Below, piece by piece: positions 10,258 to 20,705 of a stretch of 64,000 nt of DNA; within the stretch, counting starts at the first letter, position 1, and each line of letters begins with the position of its first letter. This DNA comes from Pegoplata infirma. Lineage: Eukaryota > Arthropoda > Insecta > Diptera > Anthomyiidae. The notes under the pieces were generated by a model, which saw only the letters and a list, made by a program, of their open reading frames with translations, was not told the DNA's origin and did not search any database. Location of the stretch: assembly GCA_963921195.1 (NCBI GenBank), contig OY992536.1, forward strand, positions 93,229,007-93,293,006, read 5' to 3'. Made by a program: the position numbers and the translations under genes.

Positions 10258-11099
10258 TATATGCACATTAGGGCGGATCGAGAAATGCTTTTTCACGAAT
10301 TTCGCTTGGGCTCTATGCGGGATTGGTAAAAATAGATGCCAAAACGATGTGGTTAAAATTTCAGGAAAATCGCACCACATCTAGGGGTCCCCCTCGAGCG
10401 CTGAAGTTTCAACCTTTTTAAGCCAAAGAGCATTTTTTAAAAAAATTATCAAAATTTCAAATTTGTTCAGATCTTCTTAATTTTGGATTTTATGTGGTCT
10501 AGTTAATCACATCTATTTAGATTTTAAATATCAGCTTAATACGGTATCGGTAACCTCCAAAAACCACAGGTGGAAAAGTATGCTTACATTTTGGAGAAAC
10601 CTGAAAAGCAACTTTTTGCAATTATGTAAAAAAAACACAATAAAATTGCAAAACATGATTTTTTTCTTCCCGACTTGGAAAATAGACTACCCAAAGATTC
10701 AAAAACCGTTAAAACCAAAAAATACGAAATTCTTGTACGGCGTGTGGACCAATCTCAACTTACGATATTTTCAAAAAATTTATTTCATACATTTTTTTAT
10801 ATTGCTCTATTAACAACTTTAATTAACAACTATAATTGCTTTATATTTTAAACATTTTTTACCAATGATGGGTACCAATACCTTTTCGATACCAATACCC
10901 GTTAATACCAATTCAAATTGAAAACCAATACCAATTAAAAACCAATACCTTTATTTGTGCGATACCAATACCGATAAAAAACCAATACCGATTCCCCACT
11001 ACCAATACCAATTAAAAACCAATACTTTTATTCTTCAAAACCAATACCAATAAAAAACCAATACCAATTCATTTTTTTCTACTTTCGTATCGGTTTTGT

Positions 11100-11630
11100 T
11101 TCGGTTTTTTGTATTCTTATTTTCGTTTGTTTTAATTGTGACTTCAAACATTTTCTTTCCATCACATTATTAGGTTTTACCTGACTAACGAATTGCAAAA
11201 GATGTTACATCGATCAGAAATCGTTTGCATGCAATTTCACATAACAAAAAGGAGTTAGCTACTTGAATTTTAAAAGCCATAAAAACATAAAAGAAATATT
11301 TTTTGTCACGGTTTTTACGACCCCTAATATAAGTAGATCTTAAAAAATTTATACCTTTTCTGTGATGAAATTTTTTCTTTTGCAAACATTGTTAATATTT
11401 GATATATGTACATTGAATGTCACTGCACTCTTCTTTGCGTTGTAAAAAAAAAAAAATACTAATGTCCTTTTTTGGAAATTCCAAAATTTTAATCAAGCAG
11501 ACGTTACAAAATTTTATGTCACAACACCAGAATCCAGAAATTTTTTTTTATTGTTTTATTAGAGGCACAGTCATATTATAAAAGAATCTAAGAACGCATA
11601 ATGTGCAGTTCACACATGCTATTTTTGAGA
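11100..11630. other. hAT interior, no gene
   Basis: AT-rich sequence with short chance frames only. No repeats that I can assign. Confidence 0.3.
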
Positions 11631-11638
11631 GTTTAAGG

Positions 11639-11977
11639 CAATGGTTCCCAACCTTTGATTCTCGCTCCACTGGGGGGCAATTTGAATATTTTAGGGGGGG
11701 GCAACGAGCAAGATTTTAAGACTTGTTTTACTTAAATTAACTAAAAAAAATATTTTTTTAGTTAAATTTACTACAATTATTTAGTTAAAAGATGAAACAT
11801 TTTACTAAAAACTTTGTTTAAAATAAGATTTGAAAAAAAAATTTGCAATAACACTAGTAAAATTTCGATTATCAAAAAAATTTGTAAAAGTCACAATTTT
11901 TTTTTAGTGTAGGGGGGACATTTTGGTTTTTTTAGCTCAAAAGTGGGACAAGGAGCAAAAAAGGTTGGGAACCATTG
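11639..11977. mobile_element. hAT MITE (CAATGGTTCCCAACCTT ends), 339 bp
   Basis: Terminal repeats CAATGGTTCCCAACCTT and complement. A perfect 8-bp duplication GTTTAAGG flanks it at 11631-11638 and 11978-11985. Interior is A/T-rich with G-rich and C-rich subterminal tracts. A sister copy is at 42435-42758. Confidence 0.9.
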
Positions 11978-12196
11978 GTTTAAGGGCAACGTGTTTAAAA
12001 AGTTCTTTTTTCTGTATCCATTACGTTTTTATTCTGTTACTGGTGTTTTGTTAAACAACTTGTTTAAGGTCGTAATGTGAACCCCATATAAGAAAAAAAT
12101 TGACCCGTGTAATCGCAATTGGCAAAAGATCTAAAATCGAAAAAGGGGCCCCCTGCATGATAACCCATTTCGATCACCTTTTTCAAAAAAATATTT

Positions 12197-14122
12197 ATGT
12201 ATGAAAAGGATGAAGTTCAGGAATATTTTGTTACAAATGTTAAGCCTCATCTTTCTGCAATTAAAAAATATCTCCCCTTGACCACCGGAATCGTTAATGC
12301 TTTGAACAAGGCTTCAACTAACAGCTGTTTGAGTAAATGGATAGAGCAAATGCTTTCATGTCGGGAAATAACGGCCGAATGGGGTCATGCAAAAACATCC
12401 CGTTACGCTACTAGAGGAACACCACAAGGTGGGGTTCTGTCACCACTGCTCTGGCTTCTGGTGTTGGACCCCATTTTAAAGGAACTAAAGACTTTAGGAA
12501 CCACAACAATAGCATACGCTGATGATGTGGTTATTCTATCATGTGGCAAATATCTGGATACTATATCCGAGATTTTAGAGGGCTCACTTAAGGCTATGTG
12601 GAAGTGGGCTTCAGGAAATGGACTTAATGTCAACCCGCAGAAAACGGAAATGGTCCTTTTTACTAGAAAATACAAAATCCCAGAATTTAGAAGGGTTCGA
12701 GTGGGAGGAGTTGAAATTCCAATATCACCGCATGCCAAATTTCTTGGAGTGTTCTTGGACAGTAAGCTGTTCTGGAACAAGAACTCTGAAGAAAGGGTAA
12801 AAAAGGCAAACAACGCGTATTACGCGTGTAAGAAAATGTTCGGCAGTACCTGGGGTCTAGAACCTAAAGTCACTTACTGGATTTATACTTCAATCGTAAG
12901 ACCAATCTTACTCTATGGAGTTTTAGTCTGGCATAAGGCACTCGAAAAGGATGTGACGCTTAAAATGTTTCAGAAGCTTCAACGGCAAATGGGACGGAGT
13001 ATCACTGGCGCTTTGAGAACAACATCAGCCGACTCTATCGACACTTTATTGCACTTATTACCAATTGATCTCTTTGCTAAGGGCGAGGCTTACAAGGCTT
13101 GCCTCAGACTCAAAGAGTCAAATTGGTTCAAGTATCGCAACTTTGGACACAGTAACATTGCTAATATGGACCGTATTGACTCTGATTACACAGTGCCCAA
13201 ACTAGTTTTCGACCGGAAATATGAAGTCAGATTTCCGGATCGAGAATTCTGGTCGATCTGGCAGGGCCCTCCTGCGAACTCAATAAATATCTTTACTGAT
13301 GGATCGAAGCAATCGCATGGTGTGGGAGCTGGTTTCACAATATTGGAACTAGACCAACACTTATCTTTTAAATTACCCGCAGACTCGAGTATCTTTCAGG
13401 CTGAGATAGCTGCTATATCAAAAGCTGTGGAATTTATGGCAAAGGAAAAAGGTGCAACCCTTAATTTCTACGTGGATAGTCAAGCTGCTCTAAAAGCACT
13501 CTTGAGCTACCAAATTAAATCGAAAACGGTTTTAAAGTGTTACGAGAATTTAAAACAACTTTGCTTGAATAATGAAGTTACCTTATTATGGGTACCAGGG
13601 CACGAAGGAATAGAAGGAAACGAGAAAGCAGATGAACTCGCGAAACTTGGAGCAGATGGCATAGGTAACACCATAATGCTTTCACCGCCACTCCAGCATT
13701 ACAAACTAAAACGAAATACCCTTACTGTCGCCAAGGCAAATCGAAGATGGAAGGAACTTAGGACAAGTCGTATAAGCAGAATTTTATGGCCACGCTATGA
13801 TTTAGGAAGAACAAAATTCTTACTAACACTTACGAGAATAGAATGTCGTATGTTGACAGGTCTAATAACGGGACACTGTCTTGTCGGAAAACATGCCAAG
13901 AACATGAATCTTATTACGGACGCAAGCTGTAAAAGGTGCGAGACACCAGACGTCGAGGAGACCATTGAACACATCCTGTGTCACTGCCCGGCTTTGGCAC
14001 GAACTCGACTATCAATTATGGGAAGTTCACAGTTCGAGACTTTGGAGGAAATTACGAGGATAGACCTGAAGAGTTTGAAACAGTTCGCGATGAAGGTCAA
14101 TGTATTTAGTTTACATCGATAA
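12197..14122 (+). CDS. non-LTR retrotransposon ORF2, 5'-truncated (RT + RNase H)
   Basis: A 641-codon open frame from a LINE of the RNase H-bearing I/LOA-like group; exact clade uncertain. Reverse transcriptase motif B reads RGTPQGGVLSPLLW (from about residue 73) and the active site is YADD at 107-110. Motifs GLNVNPQKT and KFLGVFLD follow, then the thumb with WIYTSIVRPILLYG. The RNase H domain keeps all catalytic acids: D368 (FTDGS), E403 (FQAEIAAI), D427 (YVDSQAA) and D479 after H469 (WVPGHEG). The C-terminus has a Cys/His cluster (CKRC, then HILCHCP). The endonuclease and RT motif A are missing, so the copy is 5'-truncated and cannot retrotranspose, but the remaining frame has no stops, implying a recent insertion. 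The first residues may be flank rather than LINE. It sits inside the 10863-15595 hAT. Confidence 0.9.
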   Translation: MYEKDEVQEYFVTNVKPHLSAIKKYLPLTTGIVNALNKASTNSCLSKWIEQMLSCREITAEWGHAKTSRYATRGTPQGGVLSPLLWLLVLDPILKELKTLGTTTIAYADDVVILSCGKYLDTISEILEGSLKAMWKWASGNGLNVNPQKTEMVLFTRKYKIPEFRRVRVGGVEIPISPHAKFLGVFLDSKLFWNKNSEERVKKANNAYYACKKMFGSTWGLEPKVTYWIYTSIVRPILLYGVLVWHKALEKDVTLKMFQKLQRQMGRSITGALRTTSADSIDTLLHLLPIDLFAKGEAYKACLRLKESNWFKYRNFGHSNIANMDRIDSDYTVPKLVFDRKYEVRFPDREFWSIWQGPPANSINIFTDGSKQSHGVGAGFTILELDQHLSFKLPADSSIFQAEIAAISKAVEFMAKEKGATLNFYVDSQAALKALLSYQIKSKTVLKCYENLKQLCLNNEVTLLWVPGHEGIEGNEKADELAKLGADGIGNTIMLSPPLQHYKLKRNTLTVAKANRRWKELRTSRISRILWPRYDLGRTKFLLTLTRIECRMLTGLITGHCLVGKHAKNMNLITDASCKRCETPDVEETIEHILCHCPALARTRLSIMGSSQFETLEEITRIDLKSLKQFAMKVNVFSLHR

Positions 14123-14208
14123 GCGGAAAGAGTTTTGTGGTATCGCTATGGACCAACTGGTCTATGCGGAGTGCCCATCTGGCACCGCCACCCTAACCTA
14201 ACCTAACC
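14123..14208 (+). other. LINE 3'UTR and (CCTAA)n tail
   Basis: A short 3'UTR containing GTGGTATCGCTATGGACC ends in CCTAACCTAACCTAACC instead of poly(A). The same kind of tail ends the two LINE copies in the TMEM216 intron, and a related 3'UTR occurs inverted near 24110. It resembles telomeric repeats of other insects only by chance. Confidence 0.75.
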
Positions 14209-14747
14209 ACCGGAATTTATATGTGCATTAAATGCAATGTGCATCAGCACAGAAATTGTTTCAAGCAAAAACGAAAAATTTGCATTTTTTTAGTTTAGGC
14301 TTTTAATTTTTTTATTAATTAATATTATTTTTTTTTAGATTTAATTTATTATCAAATTCTACTAATTTAAACATTTTGAAACTATTTATTTTGAAAATAA
14401 CTAAATAAATTAATAAAAAAGCAAATAAATCCAAATATTAAAATTGTATAAAAAGTTGAAATACAGGCTTTTCTGGAATAACGGAACATTAAAATTTTTT
14501 TTACAAGAGTTTTGAGATCAGTCTGTGCTAATTTTACTAAATAGGTACCTTTTTCCAAAAAAAAAATAATCTTTGTCCAAAATGGGTTAAGCATGTAATA
14601 TTTAGTTTAAAGTTTGACTTAATTCTGAATGCAAATACTGCTAAAAAATATTTTTTTTTAAAAGGGGTTTTCAAAAAAAAAAAAAACATCTCTCACGCAA
14701 AAATTCGACTCACTCTCTAGGCACTCACTCAGAATTTTTCAACTCAC
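14209..14747. other. hAT interior, AT-rich, no gene
   Basis: A/T-rich sequence; from about 14690 CACTCACTCACG-like words begin, similar to those in the hAT at 56863-57415. Confidence 0.3.
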
Positions 14748-15225
14748 AATCACGTGATTTAAATGAAAATCACTTTTTTGAGTCACGCAAATCACGGGAC
14801 CGGCGACCATCTTCAATTCAAATACATAAACAAGAGACAAGTGTCTTTTCATTTGTTTAATCTATAACATCTCTAAATTTTATTTAAAATGAAGTGTCCC
14901 TTGAAAAAGTTTCCTTGTAGGTCTGAATCCAAAAAGTTTCAAGGCACTTATTTATTACCTTAATAAAGTCACTTGACTTAAATGAAAATCACTCTTTAAC
15001 CAAATGATTTAAATGAAAATCACTCACGCTCACGCGTGAATCACGGGACCAGAGACTATCTCCAATTTAAATACTTAAACAAAAGGAAAGTGTCTCTTCA
15101 TTTGTTTCATCTATAACATCTGTAAGTTTTATCAAAAATGAAGTGTCCACCCTGAAATAGTTTCCATGTAGGTCCGATTTCAAAAACTTTCAAGGCACTT
15201 ATTTACTACCTTAATATAGGCTTAT
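14748..15225. repeat. tandem duplication, unit about 250 bp
   Basis: Two diverged direct copies (14748-14998 and 14999-15225) both contain ATTTAAATGAAAATCAC, ATCACGGGACC, ACATCTRTAA and CAAGGCACTTATTTA in order. Unit offset is 249-252 bp. Confidence 0.75.
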
Positions 15226-15603
15226 ATTCTGAATTTCAAAAAAATCGGTTAACATTTACGACCTGTAGAGACTTTTGGCCAAAAAACCTACCATCTCGCC
15301 CCAGTGTGCACTGTGGGCGAACAGAAGGACGACTTACGATAAATTAATTAATATTAACGACAAAACCTTTTGCATACAAATACCAAAACCGATATAAGAT
15401 AAATACCAATACTTATTAAAAACCGATACCGATTCGAGGCTAAAACCAATACCAATACCCAATACCTAAATAATTCAAAACCAATACCGAAACCTATACC
15501 AATTCAACAAAAAATGAAAACCAATACCTATACCAATACTAATATAATTTTAAAAACCAATACCAATACTTTTATCGAATTGGTACCCATCCTTGTTTTT
15601 TAC

Positions 15604-16473
15604 AAACTATGTCATATTTTCCTATTAAAGATATTCTGATTAAAATTTAAGAGATCATTAACCCTTTAAGAGATCATTAACCCTTGGTGACATGGGGTCA
15701 TATGAGTCCCACACAAAAAATTGCTTTTTACCAATTACAAACAGCTTAAAATAGAAAACTTTTATGAGTTTAGCGGATATTTTTTGTATATGGGGCATTC
15801 CATGTCAAATCGGACACTTTGAAATTTTTTTTTTAGATTTTCCCAATTTGTTTACAGTTTTTAGTACCCTTCGAAAACTCTTTTGTGGTAAATTTTCAGA
15901 TTTTTTTGATGACCCGTTCAAAAGATATCGAGTTTTTAAAAATTGGTAGTTTGTTCCTTTACTTTAACTTCTTTTACTCATAACTTCTTCAATAATGGTC
16001 CAAATTTCAAATTTTTTTTCTTCAAAATTTTTGTTTTTTTACGTACTTTTAAAAAAAAAATCCCAAAAAATTCTTAAAAGCGCTCTAGTATGAGATTTTT
16101 AAGTTTTAAAATTAAAATCTAATTTTTGAAAATGTTTTGAAAATTTACCACAAAAGAGTTTTCGAAGGGTACTAAAAACTGTAAACAAATTGGGAAAATC
16201 TAAAAAAAAAAAGTTCAAAGTGTCCGATTTGACATGGAATGCCCCATATACAAAAAATATCCGCTAAACTCATAAAAGTTTTCTATTTTAAGCTATTTGT
16301 AATTGGTAAAAAGCTATTTTTTGTGTGGGACTCATATGACCCCATGTCACCAAGGGTTAATGATCTCTTAAAGGGTTAATGATCTCTTAAATTTTAATCA
16401 GAATATCTTTAATTGGAAAATATGACATAATTTGTAAAAAATGTTTAAAATATAAAGCAATTATAGTTGTTAA
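15604..16473. repeat. central palindrome of the large foldback
   Basis: Left 15604-15910 and right 16143-16473 are near-identical inverted copies. Each contains ATTCCATGTCAAATCGGAC or its complement and AAGAGATCATTAACCC. The word ATTCCATGTCAAA also occurs near the end of the foldback at 32615-34690. Confidence 0.8.
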
Positions 16474-16476
16474 TTA

Positions 16477-17692
16477 CACTGCGTGACAAAACTAACCACT
16501 ATTTTAGAAAACAAGAGGTACGACCATCATTTCAATATATTTCGGACATGCTGAATCGAATGGCGTACTCCGTTTTTCGATGTATGGTACAGTTTTCTTG
16601 TAAAATGTCATTAAAGATTGGCTGATTTTCAGCTGCTTTTTTAACAAAAAAAGTTCCAAAGCTAATGATTTTTAAATTTTATGGCATGGAAAACAAAGAT
16701 ATAACTTGTAGCAATATTTCTAATATAAATTTGGTTTAAAGCTTTTCATCTTAACCCCTTTAATTCGCGGATTTCTTCATTTTTTTAAGTTTTCGCGAAA
16801 TTAACCGCTTAATTGGTCTCTGATAAAATACTTGCATTTTGTGGATCATAAAGGCGTCCATGACACTACGAATAGTGGACAAAAAACATCTATGTTATAT
16901 GGACCATCATGAAGAAAATCGCGAAAAACCGTTTTTTTGTATATGGCAGCATCACTTTAGGAGATGATTTGTGGCTTCATCTTTTAGTATATAATGTGGG
17001 AACCTTAAACAATGAACTGACCCAAAATTTGTTCAAAAAAGTTTTCATTTGCAAAAGTTATCTTAACAAAAACTGTTATTTCAGTGTTTGCGATACAATA
17101 ATTATAGTTTTTGTTAAGATAACTTTTGCAAATGAAAACTTTTTTGGACAAATTTTGGGTCAGTTCATTGTTTAAGGTTCCCACATTATATACTAAAAGA
17201 TGAAGCCTCAAATCATCTCCTAAAGTGATGCAGCAATATACAAAAAAACGGTTTTTCGCGATTTTCTTCATGATGGTCCATATAACATAGATGTTTTTTG
17301 TCCACTATTAGTAGTGTCATGGACGCCTTTATGATCCACAAAATGCAAGTTTTTTATCAGAGACCAATTTAGCGGTTAATTTCGCGAAAACTTAAAAAAA
17401 TGAAGAAATCCGCGAATTAAAGGGGTTAAGATGAAAAGCTTTAAACCAAATTTATATTAGAAATATTGCTACAAGTTATATCTTTGTTTTCCATGCCATA
17501 AAATTTAAAAATCATTAGCTTTGGAATTTTTTTTGTTAAAAAAGCAGCTGAAAATCAGCCAATCTTTAATGACATTTTACAAGAAAACTGTACCATACAT
17601 CGAAAAACGGAGTACGCCATTCGATTCAGCATGTCCGAAATATATAGAAATGATGGTCGTAACTCTTGTTTATTTTTTAGTGTTCCGCAGTG
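16477..17692. mobile_element. 1.2-kb near-perfect palindromic element
   Basis: Arms 16477-17074 and 17106-17692 are almost identical inverted copies around a 31-bp loop (17075-17105). Ends read CACTGCGTGACAAAAC and CACTGCGGAACAC on the other strand. TTA flanks both sides (16474-16476 and 17693-17695; a 2-bp TA reading is also possible). Two mirror-image 88-codon frames, one per arm and strand, start MKKIAKNRFFVY; they arise from the palindrome and resemble no family I know. Such an inverted repeat would make long double-stranded RNA if transcribed. Confidence 0.85.
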
Positions 17693-18252
17693 TTATAGTT
17701 GTTAATAGAGCAATATAAAAAAATGTATGAAATAAATTTTTTGAAAATATCGTAAGTTGAGATTGGTCCACACGCCGTTCAAGAATTTCGTATTTTTTGG
17801 TTTTAACGGTTTTGGAATCCTTGGGTAGTCTATTTTTCAAGTCGGGAAGAAAAAAATCATATTTTGCAATTTTAATGTGTTTTTTTTACATAATTGCAAA
17901 AAGTTACTTTTCAGGTTTCTCCAAAATGTAAGCATACTTTTCCACCTCTGGTTTTTGGAGGTTAGCGATATCGTATTAAGCTGATATTTAAAATCTAAAT
18001 AGATGTGATTAAGTAGACCACATAAAATCCAAAATTAAGAAGATCTGATCAAATTTGAATTTTTGATAATTTTTTTAAAAAATGCTCTTTGGCTTAAAAA
18101 AGTGGAAACTTCAGCGCTGGAGGGGACCCCTAGATGTGGTGCGATTTTCCTGAAATTTTAACCACATCGTTTTGGCATCTATTTTTACCAATCCCGCATA
18201 GCGCCCAAGCGAAATTCGTGAAAAAGCATTTCTCGATCCGCCCTAATGCACA

Positions 18253-18440
18253 TATCTCGGTAGATACTGCCGATATGAGAAAAATCCAACGGCATTTTTG
18301 TAGCTCTTGACTCGTAGAACACTTGCCGAAAGCACTACGAGTAATAGTTTTTGAATTATCCAGTTTTTAAGATTCTCAAGACCCTATCTGGCCCTAATTT
18401 CCGTATCTTAAAAAATAAGCAAGGTAGAACAAAAAATATA
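18253..18440. repeat. fragment of foldback family shared with 53.2-54.1 kb
   Basis: Contains CATATCTCGGTAGATACTGCCGA, then a GCATTTTTGTAGCTCT motif and AAGCAAGGTAGA; the same order occurs at 53900-54085. It is a diverged single arm. Confidence 0.55.
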
Positions 18441-18532
18441 AACTAAAATGAATAAAATAATCTTTAACTCCCGTTTTTTATTCCCGTTTTCTCTTAAAAT
18501 TTAGTTAACTTTCCTATTTTTCAGTTCACTTT

Positions 18533-19650
18533 TTTATACCCTCCACTCTAGTGATAGAGGGTATATGTATATAAGTTTGTCATTCCGTTTGTAACACATC
18601 GAAATATCGGTCTAGGACCCCATAAAGTATATATTCATGATCCTCGATCGATTTTAAGTCGATCTAGCGATGTCCGTCCGTCTGTCTGTTGAAAACACGC
18701 TAACTTTCGAAGGAATAATCCTTAGTTACTGCCACTTGACCTATATATTTTAAATTTACCGCGGCAGGTTGGTATTGCATTTCAGCGAAATCGGTCTAGT
18801 GGTTCAAAAGTTATGAGCAAAAGAGTGAATTTCGGCAAGGGTTTTTTTTTTGCTAATTTACAAGTTAAAAAACACTCTAACTTCCGAAAGATAACTCAGA
18901 GGGTTCTGGAGCCTGGCACATACATTTGTCGTTCTCCTTTTCTGGTTGGTATTGAATTTCAGCTCAATCGGTACAGTGGTTCAAAAGTTATGAGCAAATC
19001 CGTGAATTTCAGATTAGTTTCACCTTAAATTCACATCCCGGTGAAAAATGTTCATATATGAATCATATGTGGTCCAAATATGGACATGTATGTTCATTTA
19101 TGTAAATATATGTTACACATGCGAAAATTGGCGGCATGTGTACATATATGGCATGGGTTCATATATGTGCATATGTGTTCATATATGTTTCATATATGTC
19201 TGTCCACATGCCGCCAATTTTCGTATATGCTCATATATTAAATATATATGTTCATATATGTAATCACATGTGAAATATATATGATTCACATTTGAACATT
19301 TTTCACTGGGTATGTTAAAAAAGCGTTAAACAAGAAAAAAAAAAAAATAATTAGCCACAAAAATATTTAAAAAAGTATTTTTGTCACCCAAAAATATTTT
19401 TACAAAAAAAAAAAAAAAAATTATACTCTAAAAAAAATTTTACAATTAAAAAAAAATTTACACTCAAAAAAAAAACTTTAGTCATTTATTTTTTTTTTTT
19501 ACAAAAATGACTAAAAAATGTTTTTTCTTCAAAATAAAATATTTCTAATTTCCACCGTTAATTTTTTTTTCACGTTTGAAAATTTACTAAGGCATTGTGG
19601 AGGGTATTCATAGATTCGGCCAAGTCGAATTTAACTTTTCTACTTGTTTT
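18533..19650. repeat. dispersed fly repeat (TATACCCTCCAC ... CTACTTG)
   Basis: Begins TTTATACCCTCCACTCTAG and includes GTCATTCCGTTTGTAACAC, ACCCCATAAAGTATATAT and GTCCGTCCGTCTGTC. It ends GGAGGGTATTCATAG followed by a TCGGCCAAGTCGAAT block and CTACTTG. I recognise this as a very common interspersed sequence in higher flies but cannot name its element class. The AT-palindrome at 19037-19310 inserted into it. Confidence 0.6.
19037..19310. mobile_element. CCCGGTGAAAAATGTTC palindromic MITE, 274 bp
   Basis: Both ends carry CCCGGTGAAAAATGTTC or its complement, and the interior is an inverted repeat built of ATATATG/CATATAT words with a GCGGCATGTG/CACATGCCGC pair. No clear target duplication. Its 71-codon frame is repeat-derived. 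Confidence 0.75.
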
Positions 19651-19822
19651 AAATGTAAACTTAAAAAAAGGCAACTCGACACAAAATTTGAAAATTAAAC
19701 ACCGTGGTTAGGGATAACAAACGGGAAATCTCGGGATTTATAAAAAAACTTAATTTTGTTTTTTTTTTTTTTTAAAGTACCGGGATTTTTAAAAATTTTA
19801 ATTTTGTAATTTTTTTGGAGTT
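19651..19822. other. AT-rich spacer
   Basis: Poly-T/poly-A tracts and no features. A 113-codon minus-strand frame running through here is repeat-derived. Confidence 0.3.
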
Positions 19823-20283
19823 CCCGGTGAAAAATGTTCGTATATGGAAACATATACGAGGATATATGGCTCCATATATGAAGGTATATGACCATATATG
19901 ATCCATATATGGACACATATGTACATATATGAACATATGTGTGGGCATACATATTTATGTATGAATCATATACGTCCATATACGTAAAGTGAACCCATAT
20001 GTAAATATATGGCATACATGTACATATATGAAGCATATATGATCATATATGCTCACAAATATGTTCATATATGTACATATATGCCATATATTTACATATG
20101 GGTTCACTTTACGTATATGGACGTATATGATTCATACATAATTATGTATGCCCACACATATGTTCATATATGTTCATATATGTACATATGTGTCCATATA
20201 TGGATCATATATGGTCATATACCTTCATATATGTAGCCATATATCCTCGTATATGTTTCCATATACGAACATTTTTCACCGGG
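19823..20283. mobile_element. CCCGGTGAAAAATGTTC palindromic element, 461 bp
   Basis: Same ends as 19037-19310 but a different, longer interior. It is a near-perfect palindrome centred near 20053; matching outer blocks include GTATATGGAAACATATAC and GGGTTCACTTTACGTATA with their complements. Mirror-image frames rich in Tyr-Ile-His come from the CATATATG words. Confidence 0.85.
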
Positions 20284-20705
20284 TTAGTTTAAAATCAAAA
20301 CTATCAACTAACTAAAATCAAAACTATCAACTAACTAGAAATTAGGTGGAAATATAATTAAAATCAACAGAAACACCGAATTGGTTTAACAATACTTTTT
20401 TTTAGTAAAACCACTGTTTTTCCTCTACGCTATAACGTAACGGTATAAGAACTTAATCAATGACGTTTATGAACTGTCAAAATGACATGAACCGTAGTGA
20501 CAGTAATAAAAAACTTAGCGGATGCGCACTAACAGTACATTAAAAACAATAATGGCTGGCGAAAACAAAATAAGAAAAATAAAAACACATGTAACTGGAA
20601 AAAAAGAAAATTTTAAACATAAAAAGAAAAACAAATGTCAAAACAAAATGAAACAGGAAAACTTTGAGAATAAAATTGTGGGTGGAAAAGAATAAAAAAA
20701 AAGAG
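20284..20705. other. AT-rich spacer, no gene
   Basis: An AAAATCAAAACTATCAACTAACT direct duplication at the start, then A-rich sequence. No coding signal. Confidence 0.35.

Larger units (their letters stand above)
10863..15595. mobile_element. hAT-like element with CCAATACC subterminal arrays
   Basis: The ends CAATGATGGGTACC and (complement) CAAGGATGGGTACC are flanked by perfect 8-bp duplications TTTTTTAC (10855-10862 and 15596-15603). Both ends carry dozens of ACCAATACC/GATACC words (10870-11085; 15355-15590, same strand sense inverted overall), typical of subterminal transposase-binding arrays. The interior holds another hAT MITE, a LINE copy and a tandem duplication. No transposase remains. 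Confidence 0.75.
10258..18256. mobile_element. large foldback element, twice interrupted
   Basis: Left arm 10258-10862 pairs with 17693-18256, and 15604-15910 pairs with 16143-16473, around a central 230 bp. The arms match closely, for example GGCGGATCGAGAAATGC with its complement near 18230. The left arm is split by the hAT 10863-15595 (TSD TTTTTTAC) and the right by the palindrome 16477-17692 (TTA). Removing both and their duplications leaves about 2.04 kb. The 77- and 65-codon frames in the arms are chance frames. No coding capacity for transposition is seen. Confidence 0.75.

Noticed and set aside
12403..12813. 136-codon minus-strand frame
   Set aside because: Antisense shadow of the LINE reverse transcriptase.
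14192..14208. Interstitial telomere repeat (CCTAA)n
   Set aside because: It is the 3' tail of a LINE, repeated at the ends of other LINE copies; flies lack such telomeres.
16909..17271. Two 88-codon proteins on opposite strands
   Set aside because: Mirror copies created by the palindrome, with no homology or coding signature.
19695..20236. Met/Tyr/Ile-rich frames on both strands
   Set aside because: Translation of CATATATG repeats.
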